A stretch of DNA of 64,000 nt from the NCBI GenBank assembly GCA_009829735.1, contig CM020620.1, forward strand, positions 12,459,420 to 12,523,419, given 5' to 3'. Shown here piece after piece: positions 1 through 10,422 of this stretch (within the stretch, counting starts at the first letter, position 1; every line of letters starts with the position of its first letter). Origin of the DNA: Pyropia yezoensis (taxonomy: Eukaryota; Rhodophyta; Bangiophyceae; Bangiales; Bangiaceae). The notes beneath the pieces were generated by a model, which ran no database searches, was not told the origin of the DNA, and saw nothing but the letters and a program-made list of their open reading frames with translations. Position numbers and translations under genes: made by a program.

Positions 1-2709
1 ACCGCTGCAGCGGCAGGGGGGTGGGGGGGCGCCGCACCCGCCGCGGAAGACAGCGGGGGCGCCCCCGCCGCCCCGGGGGGCGTGGCAGGGAGGTTGGCTG
101 GGGGTGGTATTGGCGGCGGGGGGGAGCCCGGTTGGTATGGCCGGTACCGATATGGCGGGTATGGGTATGGCGGGCATGGCGGGCACTCCCCCCTCCACCC
201 GCCGCCGCCGCCGCCGGTGCCGACACTGGCCGGCGGGCCATCGCCGTCTGCGGCGCCGCCGTCGGGGGCACCGCCAACGTCAGCCCCGTCAACGGTATCG
301 CCGCCAACGCCGTTGTCACCACCAACGGGGGCACCGCCAACGTTGGCACGGACGCCCCCCGCCCAACCGTCTTCCGCGGCCCCGACGGCGTCGCCAACGC
401 CGGTGCGACCGCAGCCGCCGCCGGCATCCACCCCCCCCCCCCGGCCTCCGACGCCGACGCTGAAGCCGACGCCGACGCCGACGCCGTCGGCCGCTGCGCC
501 GGGCATGCGGATGCCGACACTGCCGCCGACGCTTCCCCCCCACGTACCTGCACCGACGCAGACACCGCCGTCGCTGCCGCCGACGCTGCAACTGACGCTG
601 CCACCGACGTTGCAACCGACGCTGCCGTCGACGCCGCGACCGACGCTGCCCCCCCGCGGCCCCTCGCCGACGCCGTCGCTGACCCCCAACGCTACAAAGG
701 TGGTGATTGTGGTGCATAACCGGCCGCCGCCGTCGCCGCCACCAATGATGGTAACGGCGAGCTCCACACCCGCCCCACCCGCGGCCACGCCTGCCCCTCC
801 CACGGCCACCCCCGCGGCGCCCACGGCAACCCCCTCCCCGCCCACGGCCACCTCCGCACCGCCCACGGTCACTCCCGACCCTCCCACCGCAACCCCCGAG
901 TGGCCCACAGTCACACCCCCGTCGTCGCCGCCGCCGCCGCTGTCGTCACCACTGCCGTGGCCGACGGCCGGGGTGACCCCCGCCCCCTATCGCCTTGGGG
1001 ATGGTCTCCGCGGGTGCTCGGCGGGGACCCTGCGCACCCGCCGGGACGTGGCCGCCCTGTCGGCCCCGCAGGTGGCCACGCTCCGCGCCGCGGTGGAGGC
1101 GCTCGTTGCGTCGGGGGTGTGGGCGTCGCTGGCCGACGCGGCCGCCGCGGCGGTGGACGCCGCCCACGGGGGGGGGCAGTACCTGCCGTGGCACCGGCTG
1201 TGGCTGGTGGAGGTGGAGGAGGCGCTCCGCCGGGTGGCACCAGAGGTGACCATCCCGTACTGTACGTTGGGACAGGAAGGGGAGGGGGGGGGAGGTGGGG
1301 CGGTCTCTGTGGGAGGCTACTGCTCACTCGTGGGGGAGGACAGCCGCTGCGCGGGGAACTCCGTTGCTTTTTGGGGTTTGGGATGGGGTCGTCGAGCTTC
1401 GCCGGGCGGTTGCTACGCGTGACGCTGACCGCTCGATCCCCATCGATTTGGCTTTGCGGGTTGCCGCGGCTTTCATTGCTTGTGTCCCGTGCTCGTCTGC
1501 CTCCCCCCCCCCCTCCTCCCTCCTTCCCCCCCCCCGACCTTCCCCCCCACCCAGGGCCGTGGACCCGCGACTGGGACGACCCCGCCGGCTCGCCCGTCTT
1601 TTCGGCCACCCTCTTTGGCACCGCCGCCGCCGCCGGCTGCGCCCCCGCCGCCCCCGCCGGCCTGTGCGTGCGGCGTCGGTGGTCTGTCGGCGACCACGGC
1701 AGTGACGGCGATAACGACGACGATGGCAAGGACGACGACGACGACGAAGACGGCGGCGGCGGCGGCAGTGGCGGCGGCGTCCATGGCCCCGCCCCGTGGG
1801 ACGAACCGGGGGTGGTGGCGATGCTCGCCGCCGGGCGAGGGGCGTACGCAACGTACGCGGGCTTTGCCGAGGAGCTGGAGCGCAGCGCCGGCTGGGTCGC
1901 TCTCGGCGTGGGGGGGGTGGCTGCCGACGGGGGTGACAGGGGGGATATGGTACGCTGGCCAAACGCAAGGGGGGGGGGTGGGGGTGTGGGCGAGAGTGAT
2001 GCAGCAGAGCATTCGCTTGGGACAGCGATCGAAGAAGGGAGGGTGGACGGGGGCGTGCTGGGTGTGGCCGACGCCGTGCCTGCCGCCGTTGGAGAACCGC
2101 CGTATGCATCAACGACTGCTGCGTGTGGCGCGTGCAGCACGCGCCGCCGTCGCCCACGCAAGGGGCCGTTGCGTGCCCGCCCTCACCTGCCGGTGGCTGG
2201 GGCTTGTGTGGAGGGCCCCCCCATTGGAGTGGCGCTGAGGATTGACATGGCCTGGTCGCTGCTCACCTCGCATCCCCCACTACCATCATCCACCCCGACC
2301 TACCCAACCTCCACAACCCCCACCGCCCCCCTCGCGCCCTCTACCCCCTCCCTTCTCCTCCCCCTCTTCTTTCCCCCAAACAGGCATCCCCCGCAACCGC
2401 CGCCCGAGACCCACTGTACCTCCTCTCCGGCGCGTACGTTGACTTGGTGTGGACAACGTGGCAGGCCACCCCCCCCCCCCCCTCTCCAATGGCACCACCG
2501 GCACTGATGGGGGGGCCACTGCGTCTGTCACCGCCACAGCCGCGCGCCGCCGGTACGGGGGCACCCACCGCGGCCGGGCCGTTGCCGCCACCGACGCGCT
2601 GCCGCCGTTTGGGGTGGCCGTGACGGCCGCGCTGGAGCTCCCGTGCGTCACGTACGCGCCACCGGTGGGTGGGGGGGGGGTGGCACCGCCGCCGCCGCCG
2701 CCGGTGTGA
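1..2709 (+). CDS. Tyrosinase-like (common central domain) protein, 5' partial
   Basis: Open from the left edge; no convincing start is visible (in-frame ATGs at 505 and 745). The first ~330 codons are Pro/Thr/Ala-rich with PPTATP-like repeats, a typical O-glycosylated extracellular arm. The tyrosinase domain follows: AAHGGGQYLPWHRLWL, then IPY. A GT-AG intron at 1262-1554 restores the family motif exactly, joining IPY to WPWTRDWDDPAGSPVF. Further exons are less certain; the last starts at 2384 after a pyrimidine tract and CAG and reads DPLYLLSGAYVDLVWTTWQ, the family's DPLFWLHHAYVD..W block. A 14-C run at 2469-2482 separates this frame from the likely C-terminal frame ending at 2709. Tyrosinases oxidise phenols with two copper ions, each held by three His. 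Here the HH of the CuB block is SG, and the first CuA His is not evident, so catalysis is doubtful. Exon structure between ~1900 and 2383 is unresolved. Confidence 0.7.
1262..1554 (+). other. Intron in tyrosinase-like gene
   Basis: The donor GTACGTTGGG follows IPY-T, and the acceptor is a long pyrimidine tract ending CCAG. Splicing joins T(1261) to GG(1555-1556), making the conserved Trp of PYW and continuing into the W-T-R-D and DPAGSPVF motifs of the tyrosinase family. Confidence 0.8.
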
Positions 2710-4405
2710 GGGGCCCGATTGCGGGGAGAGGAGAGGTGTGGGCAGGGCGATGGAAGGGGGGGGAAGAGTGACCGCCTCACGGCCGCTGCCAAAGGCCTGG
2801 AGGGGCGGACGTCCCGCCAGAGAGACGGACTTTGCACGATGGGCCAGAGGCGCTTGCACCTTGACGTTGCGCGCTTGCATCTTGACGTTGCGCGGTCCTG
2901 CGCCGGGTTGGACCGGCGCCCCCGTTGGCCACGCAGTCGGCGAGTACAGGCGTGGCGGTCGCCGCGGCGGTGCACGCTGCGGGTGGCGGCGGCCGCCGGC
3001 GCCACCGCGCGTCGGCCGGGGACGCTGCGCCCCCCACAATGAAAGAGGTGGACAGCAGCTGTCACCGCGGTAGCCCGAGGGGAAGCGGCCGCTGCGCCGC
3101 CCGGGCCAACGTCAGATAGGCGTCGACCACAGAGCGGGGCGCAAGGCCGCCGCGCGGGCGGCGCATACCCCCCCCCGCGGGCGCCTCCCTCGTGCTACCT
3201 ATGCTGCGCGGCTGCCACGGGCGCCCTCCCTGAGCGTGGCGTGCCCGCCCCCCCCGCGCCACGTCGGCGACGCCCCGCAGCACGGTCCGGCGCCACCCCG
3301 CGCGGCGGCGTCTGCACCGCTACGGAGCACCCGCCGCCGCCGTGCGGCGGGGCGGTGTCCCGTACGCCAACGCGTCTTCACCACCACCCCCCCCCCCCTT
3401 CCCGCCGTCAACCCACGCATTTTAGGTAGCCAGCATCTGCGTCGCCCCGTTCCGCACGGTACGGTACGCCCACGCAGTGGCATAACGACGGGCACTAGCG
3501 GCCGGGGGGGGGGGGGAGGGGGGGGAGACCGCGCGTCTCCCCGCAGCTTGAGGGGGGGGGGGGGGAGGAGGACGGCCGTCCACCCGCAATCCCCCCCCCC
3601 CCGCCACCGCCAATGGCAGTCGACGCCAGGCGGGTGGGTGCCAGTGCACCCACGGGTGGGCAGGCAGACGGCCGGGGGCGGGCGGGCGGGCGGGGGCGGA
3701 CGGACGGGCGGGCGGGGGGGTGGGGTCGGGCGGGAAAGCGAGCGGGCGGGCGGGGTGTCGGTGCAGCTGGGAGCGGGGTCAGCGCCGCCAGTCCCCCCGC
3801 CCCCCGCCCCGGTCTTCCCCCTGCGCTGGCGAGACGTCGCGCGGAATCACGGTGGGGGCGGGTGGGCGGGGCGGGGCGGGCATTGTCACGACGAGGGGGG
3901 GACGGGGGGGTGGGCGGGGCCGCCTCGTCGCGACGAGGGGGGGCGGGAGGGTGGGCGGGGCCGCCTCGTCACACCCGCATTGTCCGTGGGACCGGCCCCA
4001 CGACCGTGTCCCCACGCCCGCCGCCGTCGGGGCGCCGCGCCGCGGGTGCCGCCGCCCCGCCGCGGGCGCCGGCGGCGTGCGGCCGTCTGGGCGTCTGTGC
4101 TCCCCGCGCGGGGGCCGGGTGCCCCCAGGGGGGGGGGAGAGCGCCGCAAGTGGGGCGGCAGCTGTGGCGCACCCCACCGTGGGCGCCTGTCTCCTTTTGG
4201 CCACGGCGGCCGCCTGGTGGGGCGCGCGTCCGCCGCCGCTCTCCACCGCCAGCCGCCGCCCCGGCCGTCTCTGCCCACCCCCTCTCACTTAGCTGCCGCC
4301 TTTCTCTTGTTCACAGACACTCCACCACCCGCCCTTCTTCCCATCGCTCCCGCTCCCCCCCTTTCCCCTTCCTCCCCCCCCCCCCCTGCTCCTGATTATA
4401 CCGCC
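2710..4405. other. Intergenic, GC-rich, no confident gene
   Basis: G/C-run-rich DNA. It holds a 21-bp tandem pair (2850-2870 and 2871-2891, one mismatch, core CTTGACGTTGC). A minus-strand stretch at 3062-3283 ends in a protein-like tail (RSVVDAYLTLARAAQ) but has no recognisable family and is broken by G runs, so it is not called. The frame of the downstream peptidase is open upstream to 3236 but has no gene-like content before its ATG at 4406. Confidence 0.5.
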
Positions 4406-5455
4406 ATGACGCACCACGTGCGACGGCGGCAGGCCAACACCACCGCCACCGCCCTTCCCACCACCCTTGTCAGCACCGTTGCCACGACGGTGCTGCTGTC
4501 GCTCACCCTCCTTGTCGCCGCCGTTGCCGCCGCCGCCGCAGACAGCCGGTGTCCCAACAAGGGGGGCGCCTGTGGGGATGTTGCGTCCTGCAGCGGCACG
4601 GTGGTGTCCAACCTGTGCCCGGGGGGGAAGACCAACAAATGCTGCATCCCCGCAGACAGCCGGTGCCCGGACAAGGGTGGCGCCTGTCGGGACGTGTCTT
4701 CCTGCAGCGGCACGGTGGTGTCCAACCTGTGCCCGGGGGGGAAGACCAACAAGTGCTGCATCCCCACAGATCGCCGGTGCCCCGACAAGGGCGGCGCCTG
4801 CGGGAATGTCGCGTCGTGTACGGGCACGGTGGTGTCCAACCTGTGCCCCGGCGAGGCGTCCAATAAGTGCTGCGTGCCATCGGCAGGCGGCGGCGGCAGC
4901 AGCGGCAGCGACTGGCTCGCCCGCCTCCCCGTCCCCGCCGGCATCAATCCCCGCTGGTCGGCCGCCCGCCAGTCGACGATGAAGTCCCTCCTCGCCGGGG
5001 TGCCCTGCGGGCGCGCCAAGGACTGTGTGGGGGTGTCGCCCACCTATGCCAAGCGGGCCCTCTTTGTCACCGCCTCGGTGGGCCCCTTTCGGGTGACGGG
5101 CCTGTCCCCCGCGGTGGCGTCGCTGCGGCGGGTGCTGGCGGCGGTGGGGGCGGCCGAGCCGGGCCTGGCGGCGGTGCTTGGCACCGTCGGCATGGGCTGC
5201 TGCCGCCTCGTGCGAGGGAGCACCCGCAGCTACAGCAACCACTCGTGGGGCACCGCCATTGACATCCAGGTGGCGGGGCGCACCGACGCGATGGGCGACG
5301 ACGCCGTCTACGCGGGCCTCGCCGCCCTCTACCCCCACTTTGAGGCGGAAGGCTGGTACTGGGGCGCCGGCTTTCGGCGGGAGGACGCGATGCACTTTGA
5401 AGTGTCGGACGAGCGGGTGCGAGAGTGGGCGGCGGCGGGACTGCTGGACATGTGA
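4406..5455 (+). CDS. Secreted M15/VanY-type zinc peptidase with three Cys-rich modules
   Basis: 349 residues. The ATG at 4406 (context CCGCCATGA) is followed directly by a hydrophobic signal or anchor (about residues 18-44, ending AAVAAAAADS). Three ~38-residue modules follow (about 46-159), each with six Cys in the pattern RCPxKGGACxxVxSCxGTVVSNLCPGxxxNKCC; similar Cys modules accompany secreted hydrolases in fungi and protists. The C-terminal ~175 residues carry the M15 zinc site: SYSNHSWGTAIDI (SxHxxGxAxD, Zn His and Asp) and AMHFEV (third Zn ligand His plus Glu). Family members cleave D-Ala-containing or L-Ala-D-Glu peptide cross-links of peptidoglycan; in an alga the substrate is unknown, and digestion of bacterial wall is one possibility. 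A Gly/Ser linker (about 160-170) separates modules from enzyme. No intron is needed and all key residues are present. Confidence 0.85.
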   Translation: MTHHVRRRQANTTATALPTTLVSTVATTVLLSLTLLVAAVAAAAADSRCPNKGGACGDVASCSGTVVSNLCPGGKTNKCCIPADSRCPDKGGACRDVSSCSGTVVSNLCPGGKTNKCCIPTDRRCPDKGGACGNVASCTGTVVSNLCPGEASNKCCVPSAGGGGSSGSDWLARLPVPAGINPRWSAARQSTMKSLLAGVPCGRAKDCVGVSPTYAKRALFVTASVGPFRVTGLSPAVASLRRVLAAVGAAEPGLAAVLGTVGMGCCRLVRGSTRSYSNHSWGTAIDIQVAGRTDAMGDDAVYAGLAALYPHFEAEGWYWGAGFRREDAMHFEVSDERVREWAAAGLLDM

Positions 5456-5532
5456 GAGCACCCCTGGAAGTGTCGGACGAGCGGGTGCGAGAGTGGGCGG
5501 CGGCGGGACTGCTGGACATGTGAGAGCACCCC
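5399..5532 (+). repeat. 66-bp tandem duplication of the M15 gene's 3' end
   Basis: Copy 1 (5399-5464) covers the last ~18 codons, the stop and 9 nt beyond; copy 2 (5467-5532) follows after a 2-nt spacer (period 68). The copies look identical by eye. Copy 2 lies after the functional stop. Confidence 0.9.
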
Positions 5533-7211
5533 GCCAAAAAAGAGGCGGGGGGTATGGGGTTGGGTCCGGGCAATGTGGGCGAGGGGAGGGGATGCAAGGG
5601 GGCTCTTCGAAAGCCCTTTCCCGCCATGAAACTGGGTGTGGCACGCCCAGTTATTTCAGGTGCGCATTAGGGGTGTTCATACTTTTGGAAGGAGCGTGGA
5701 GCTCCCTCACTGGCTCACAGCCTATTGGGGACAAGCGTCGTGTCCCCAATTGTGAAGACCCGTTGGCATCATGGGCACATGTACTTACCGATCAAGTGCA
5801 TACCCTGTGCGTACGTGGGAGACAAATGCCGTACTGAAATTCGAATCGTGTGGTCCGCTCTGGGAAATCCAAGAGTGCCAAAAGCAAGCGATCGCGAAGG
5901 CATCGTTCTCATCCCCAAAAAAGCGATGCACGCCCTTTCTGGTGGACGGGAGTACTGCCGCCATCGCCCCACGCCTCTTCTCTCATGGGCCTGCCCGTGG
6001 TGACACCAAAGCAGTAGCTACCGTAGCGCTCTACCCTGTTGCTCTACACCCTTCCACATTCCTCTTCATCCGCACTCTCGCCGTTGCCTTGCCGCATTTC
6101 CCAGCCGTGTGCCGTACCGCGGCTGATGGCACTGAGGTAGCCATCAGTCGATCCCCTCTCGGACTCCGGTGACTTCCCCTCCCTGCGGGGAGGAAGCTCG
6201 TTCCCCCGCCGCGGTCATCGACAACGCGTGTGGCTCGGGTTGAGCACCGCTCAGAGAAATGAAGTTAGTCAGAACTTGGTTGTATTTCTTCTCATGTGCC
6301 CATATACTGTAAGGCGCGGACCCTGTGCACACTTTTGTGCCCAGCCAATAGGAAAATTCGGTGTATGTGCCTAGCCCGGGAGTGTGTCCTCACGCCACAT
6401 GGCTCATCAGAGGGGGTGCGCGCCGCGGCGCTTCGCGCACGCGAGTCCCACCGACAGAAGTCCGCACCCTCAGCGCCCAGTGTTTACCACGTACTCAGCG
6501 CACGATGCGCTTCATTCTATGCCCTTTCCGCGGCAGCTTTTTCCATTCCCCTACTTCACCTGCGAGCACGGCTGCTCAGAGTATTCCCAGCGGTACCGTT
6601 TTTTGGTCGCGCCGTCACTTTTGGTGCAGATTTAGGAAAAGCACCTTCACAGCGGCGGCCTTTCACCGAGAGCGGCAACAGAAAGGTCAGAGCCTCGCGC
6701 TATAATGGGTCACGCCCGTCTGTGCGAAAAGATGCGGCTGTCAGTGCCTCCTGTTGGACAGAGGCGGTGGAGAGGGGGGAGGGGTGGCAACGGACCGAGA
6801 GGAAGGAGGCGGAGAGCGGGACAGCAGAGGGAGAGAAGAGAAGCGAGCGGGGGAGATACTGTACATATCTACTACCAACGCCGTCGGGCTAGGCGGATCG
6901 GGACAGGAAGGGTGAGGAAGAGCAGGAAGCGAGGGGGCGCCCCTACCCCCTTGAAACCGCCTGCTACAGTGAGGGGCGTCGCCGCCGCCGCCGTCGGGCC
7001 CGCCGCGTCACCAGCGCCGCGGCGGCGGCGGCGGCTGTCGAGAGGGCGCTCCGGCCCATGACGGGGGCCCCCGTCCTCCCCTCCTCCTCTCTCCCTGCCA
7101 CCCCCCTCCTTCCCACGCACGCATCCAACAGCAACGGCGGGCCGTGGACGCGTCTGGCACGCGGACGAACCGCGTCAGCGCGCGGCGGCGGCACCGACGG
7201 CAGCACGATGC
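5533..7211. other. Intergenic, lower-GC stretch without recognisable gene
   Basis: 5600-6700 is clearly lower in GC than the rest of the window; from 6700 it becomes GC-rich again. The reading frames are short and show no family motif. No RNA gene was recognised. Confidence 0.5.
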
Positions 7212-7724
7212 CTACCCCGGAGCCCACTGCCCCCCCCGCTCCTTCAGCAGACCTCGGCGCCCACTGTAGACAGGTGGACCGCGCCAGGCAGGCGTGCGGA
7301 GCGGCTGCCAATGGTGGGGAGCGCTCCTCACCCTTCCTCCCCCCTCCCCACCCTCCCTGCCGCCCTCCCTCCCCTCCAGACCCCGACGCCGAAGACAACA
7401 ATCGTCCAGCGCCGCCAGCGCGTCGGCCGTCACCGGCACCACCACACCCCGCACGCGGTGGCCCGGCAGCGGCGGCGCCGGCATCCACGGCGCCGACAGC
7501 GACGACGGCGGCGCCGCCGGTGGCACCGCCGCCGGCGCCGGCGGAAGCAGAAAAGGGATGGCGTAGGAGGTGACCAGGACGAGCACCACCGGCGCGGCGG
7601 TGGTGGCGGCGGTGGGCGGGCCGACGCCAAGGGGGAGGGCGGCGGCGTTGGAGAAGCCGGGCTCGAGCGTACCGTACACAAAGAGCAGGGCCGGGGAAGG
7701 TGGGGGGCGGCGGGGGGACGCCAT
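7212..7724 (-). CDS. Gamma-glutamylamine cyclotransferase (GGACT/AIG2)-like, N-terminal exon
   Basis: The minus-strand ATG at 7724 gives MASPRRPPPSPALLFVYGTL. The FVYGTLEPG motif forms the substrate-binding loop of the gamma-glutamyl cyclotransferase fold. It is followed by TSYAIPFLLPP and, after a Pro/Ala insert, PGHRVRGVVVPVTADALAALDD, matching IPxLL...GxxVxGEVYxVxxxxLxxLDDxE of the family. The catalytic Glu normally sits just after LDD; here the frame runs into low-complexity sequence at that point. An intron (possible donor just after GAT-T) or a break probably follows, and the terminal exon was not found. Real coding probably ends near 7390; the open frame continues to 7212. Family enzymes release 5-oxoproline from gamma-glutamyl compounds. 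An in-frame ATG at 7787 is an alternative start. Confidence 0.5.
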   Translation of the reverse strand: MASPRRPPPSPALLFVYGTLEPGFSNAAALPLGVGPPTAATTAAPVVLVLVTSYAIPFLLPPAPAAVPPAAPPSSLSAPWMPAPPLPGHRVRGVVVPVTADALAALDDCCLRRRGLEGREGGREGGEGGGRVRSAPHHWQPLRTPAWRGPPVYSGRRGLLKERGGQWAPG

Positions 7725-7789
7725 TGTGATTTCAGGGATGGGGTGGGGGGGGCACACCCAGTTAAGGGGCGACATGGCGTTTTCCATTA

Positions 7790-8461
7790 CAGTTGCAACG
7801 TCTTGGCTTTTGTAAGGATATGCCCCCTAAATCCCCAAGACTCTAGCTTCGGGGAGAAGGACTGGGGCCTCTCCTTTCCTGTCCTTCTCAGCCAACTCCT
7901 TCCAAGACGCATCAACTCCCTGGTAATCTGGAGATGCCGCGGTGTCCGGCCGAGATTCTACGGGTCGCGGACGGTCAGCACGAGAGTCGTGGATCGGCTA
8001 CCCGTTAGTACCCTGACTCATCCCCGGACGGATATTTTCTCTCCGCGGATCAGAGGACTAACGGACCACAAGACAAGCCACGTCTCTGACTCATCGGCCA
8101 GCCGGAACAATCTCCCCACGAGCCAACGGGAGCGGCAAGATTTGCTGACCCATGGGAGATTATCGACCCGAAGACTGGCGTCTGCCTTACACGCCTCTGC
8201 GGCGTTTCCGGCCGACCGGCGTGTGATGCCAGCCGCGCGGCGCTACGAGCGCCGCACGCCGCCCCCATCACCGTCACCCCACCCGTCACCTTCCCCGCGC
8301 CCCGCAGCCTCATTGGCTTGCGTGGGCAGCTGACACCGTTCACCAGTACGTTGAGGGCTGCCCGGGTGTGGGTGGTGCCTCACATGTGGTAGCTTCAGAT
8401 GGTTTGACTTTCTCCTGTCTGTGACGTTGCGATTCCCTTCCCGATTTGGCCCCCCCTGCGT
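7790..8461. other. Intergenic, nothing recognised
   Basis: Mixed-composition sequence with short frames only. A T-rich pyrimidine stretch near 8585-8600 could be the branch/acceptor region of an intron before the zinc-finger exon. Confidence 0.4.
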
Positions 8462-9232
8462 TTGTGCCCTCGTGCTGCCCCCTGTGTTCGGCGTGCCTCG
8501 GGCATTGTAATACGAACGCAGAGGGTTCCACGAATCACACCGAAAGAACACTGCCCTGACGCTGCCCTGGTCGCCCCTGTCACGTTTTTTTTTCTTTTGG
8601 TCAACGGATTGTTGAAACCCAGTGAGTGCCAAATCAGGTTCCGAATATTCCTCCTCGGCGTTGGCGGGCGCCCCGACTTCTCGGCGGCGACTGCGCGCGC
8701 CCCGGCGGCGCGCGCGACCGCGGAGGCACGCGTCACCCCGGCGGCGCGCGCATCACTGGCGGCGGCATCCACGTTATCCTCTGTGCCGGTGACGACCGAC
8801 TCGGCGGCCGCAGCCGCATCCAAGCCCCCCCTCTCGCGCAAGGGCAAGGGCCCCGCCACGCCCGGCTCGGCGGGCTCGGCCAGTCGAGGCCTGCTGCTGC
8901 CTCCGCTGGACCCCGCGCGGCGATACACTGCGCCGCCCGCCCCACGTATTGGGCACATCCGACCCATGGCGGCGCGCGCGGCGGAGCAGCGGGAGCAGCG
9001 CCGGATCGCCAAGAGCATCCCCAAGGACAAGTACGTGTGCAAGCCCTGTAGCGTGCAGTACAACAGCCTTTCAGTGCTGCGCGATCATCGCTGGTCGCGG
9101 CGCCACCGCAATACGGTCAACCGTCCAGCCACGCGCCCGCGGTGCGACATCTGCGATCGCGAATTCGAGACGGTGGAACACCTCGAACGCCACCAGCGTG
9201 GCAAGGAAAACCACCGCACGCTGGCGCGATAG
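8462..9232 (+). CDS. Two-finger C2H2 (U1-like) zinc-finger protein
   Basis: The frame is open from 8462 but has no ATG before 8966, so either the protein starts at 8966 (88 residues) or an upstream exon splices in near 8620-8640. The sequence before 8966 is Ala/Pro/Ser-rich and disordered-like from about 8680. The C-terminus has two fingers: YVCKPCSVQYNSLSVLRDH...H (C-x2-C-x12-H-x5-H) and RCDICDREFETVEHLERH...H (C-x2-C-x12-H-x6-H). The long His spacing is that of U1-type/dsRNA-binding fingers. A basic, Arg-rich helix (EQREQRRIAKSIPKDK) precedes them. A role in RNA or DNA binding is inferred from family only. The gene ends right before a repeat-rich block. Confidence 0.55.
   Translation: MCPRAAPCVRRASGIVIRTQRVPRITPKEHCPDAALVAPVTFFFLLVNGLLKPSECQIRFRIFLLGVGGRPDFSAATARAPAARATAEARVTPAARASLAAASTLSSVPVTTDSAAAAASKPPLSRKGKGPATPGSAGSASRGLLLPPLDPARRYTAPPAPRIGHIRPMAARAAEQREQRRIAKSIPKDKYVCKPCSVQYNSLSVLRDHRWSRRHRNTVNRPATRPRCDICDREFETVEHLERHQRGKENHRTLAR
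8966..9232 (+). other. Minimal ATG-started form of the zinc-finger ORF
   Basis: The only in-frame ATG (context GACCCATGG) lies ~65 nt before the first finger and gives MAARAAEQREQRRIAKSIPK. Both fingers are retained in this short form. Confidence 0.45.
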
Positions 9233-9349
9233 AGAAGCTGACACCTCGCAACACCCCCCAGGATCTGTGCGAGAGACGCGACTTGCCAAGTGGATTTCCC
9301 CCCGCTTGGAAATCCGGCGCGACCCGACTCGGGCCCGCGCGCGGACGCG

Positions 9350-9567
9350 GGGGTCAAATTGGGCCACCACCCGCATCAGGGACGTTGCGCATGGCTGGGA
9401 CGCGCCACTTCCGCTCGGAAATTTGGGAACAAATGTACTCATTCCATCCCGCACGCGTGCGTCAGGTGGAGCACTCGTCCGTTCCCCACACCGGCCGGGG
9501 CGTCTATGCGCCTCCGGGGGCGTCATGGCGCCCCCGGCCGTGTAGGGCGCCATTCGTGCGGCTGCAG
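9350..9567 (+). repeat. 218-bp dispersed direct repeat, copy 1
   Basis: Starts GGGGTCAAATTGGGCCACCA and ends at CTGCAG. It pairs without gaps with 10749-10966, with about 11 mismatches by eye (about 95% identity). An 8-bp-arm hairpin (CGGGGGCG...CGCCCCCG) lies near its 3' end. Confidence 0.9.
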
Positions 9568-9903
9568 CAACCAGGGAAACCACAGCTTCGCGAGCGTTCG
9601 CGAAGGAACCGGAGCCTCGCGAGGCCGAAGGCGAATTGTGTGGATCTGAACTTATGTATGGTTTTCTCCGCCCAGTACATATGTACTTGATGCCGCAAAC
9701 GGGCAGCCCAGCGCCTGGACTCTGTCCCCGCCCCTATCCGATACAACCTCCTGGTATCGTGGCGTCAGCCCGCGTCTCCCGGCCGGCAGGGTGAGGTCGC
9801 CGCCAATGCTCGCTTACTGCTGCCCCCCCCAGGCCCCCCTCACCAGCCCCGCCCCAACTTCTCCATCCGTCATCTGCTCCGCCCCCGTCACCCTCTTTCC
9901 GCC

Positions 9904-10070
9904 TGGCTACGGTCTTCCAGGACCTTTACGCCCGCCTGGCTACGGCGGGACCGATGATCAGCATACAGATCATTTATTATTAAACTGTTCCGGCGCGGCC
10001 GCGCCCATCCAGGCCGTCTGGCTACGGTCTCTTTCGAAGTCCTTTTCGGCCCGCCTGGCTACCGTCTTCC
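9904..10070 (+). repeat. Four short direct repeats of CCTGGCTACGGTCT type
   Basis: GCCTGGCTACGG or a close variant occurs near 9904, 9934, 10014 and 10051, in DNA that is otherwise unremarkable. Confidence 0.6.
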
Positions 10071-10295
10071 ATGACCAGCGTTCTTGGCGCCGCGCGGAGC
10101 ACGGAAACAATAGCGGCGAGTGTGCAGCTACTATGTGGGGCAAGGGGGAGGTACATATGCAGCGCAGGGAAGCTGGAAGCGCACGCTGCAGCGCGGGGGT
10201 GGCTTGCGGGGTACTGTGGAGACTGGAATTGGGCCACAAAAATAAACCAGGTATGAATTGCGCCGGGGGGGGGGTGGGATGGCGGGGACGGCGGT

Positions 10296-10373
10296 GGCTA
10301 GGTAGCCTAGTTGGAGCACACCTGACGACCACCTTGAAGAACCGGGGTTCAATCACAGACACATCTCTTTTTT
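10296..10373 (+). ncRNA. tRNA-like Pol III cassette (probable SINE head or tRNA pseudogene)
   Basis: The A-box TAGCCTAGTTGG (10303-10314) fits TRGCNNAGYNGG exactly. A partial B-box GGTTCAATCAC (10346-10356) starts 43 nt downstream, the usual tRNA distance. A T6 run (10368-10373), a Pol III terminator, follows at once. The acceptor and D stems do not pair, so a working tRNA is unlikely. Confidence 0.4.
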
Positions 10374-10422
10374 CAAACACCCTCAATATACACCTCTCGA
10401 GCACACATCCCATTGGCTGATG

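Noticed and set aside
3062..3283. Minus-strand frame ending RSVVDAYLTLARAAQ
   Set aside because: It looks protein-like for ~25 residues only; no start, no family, and G-run breaks upstream.
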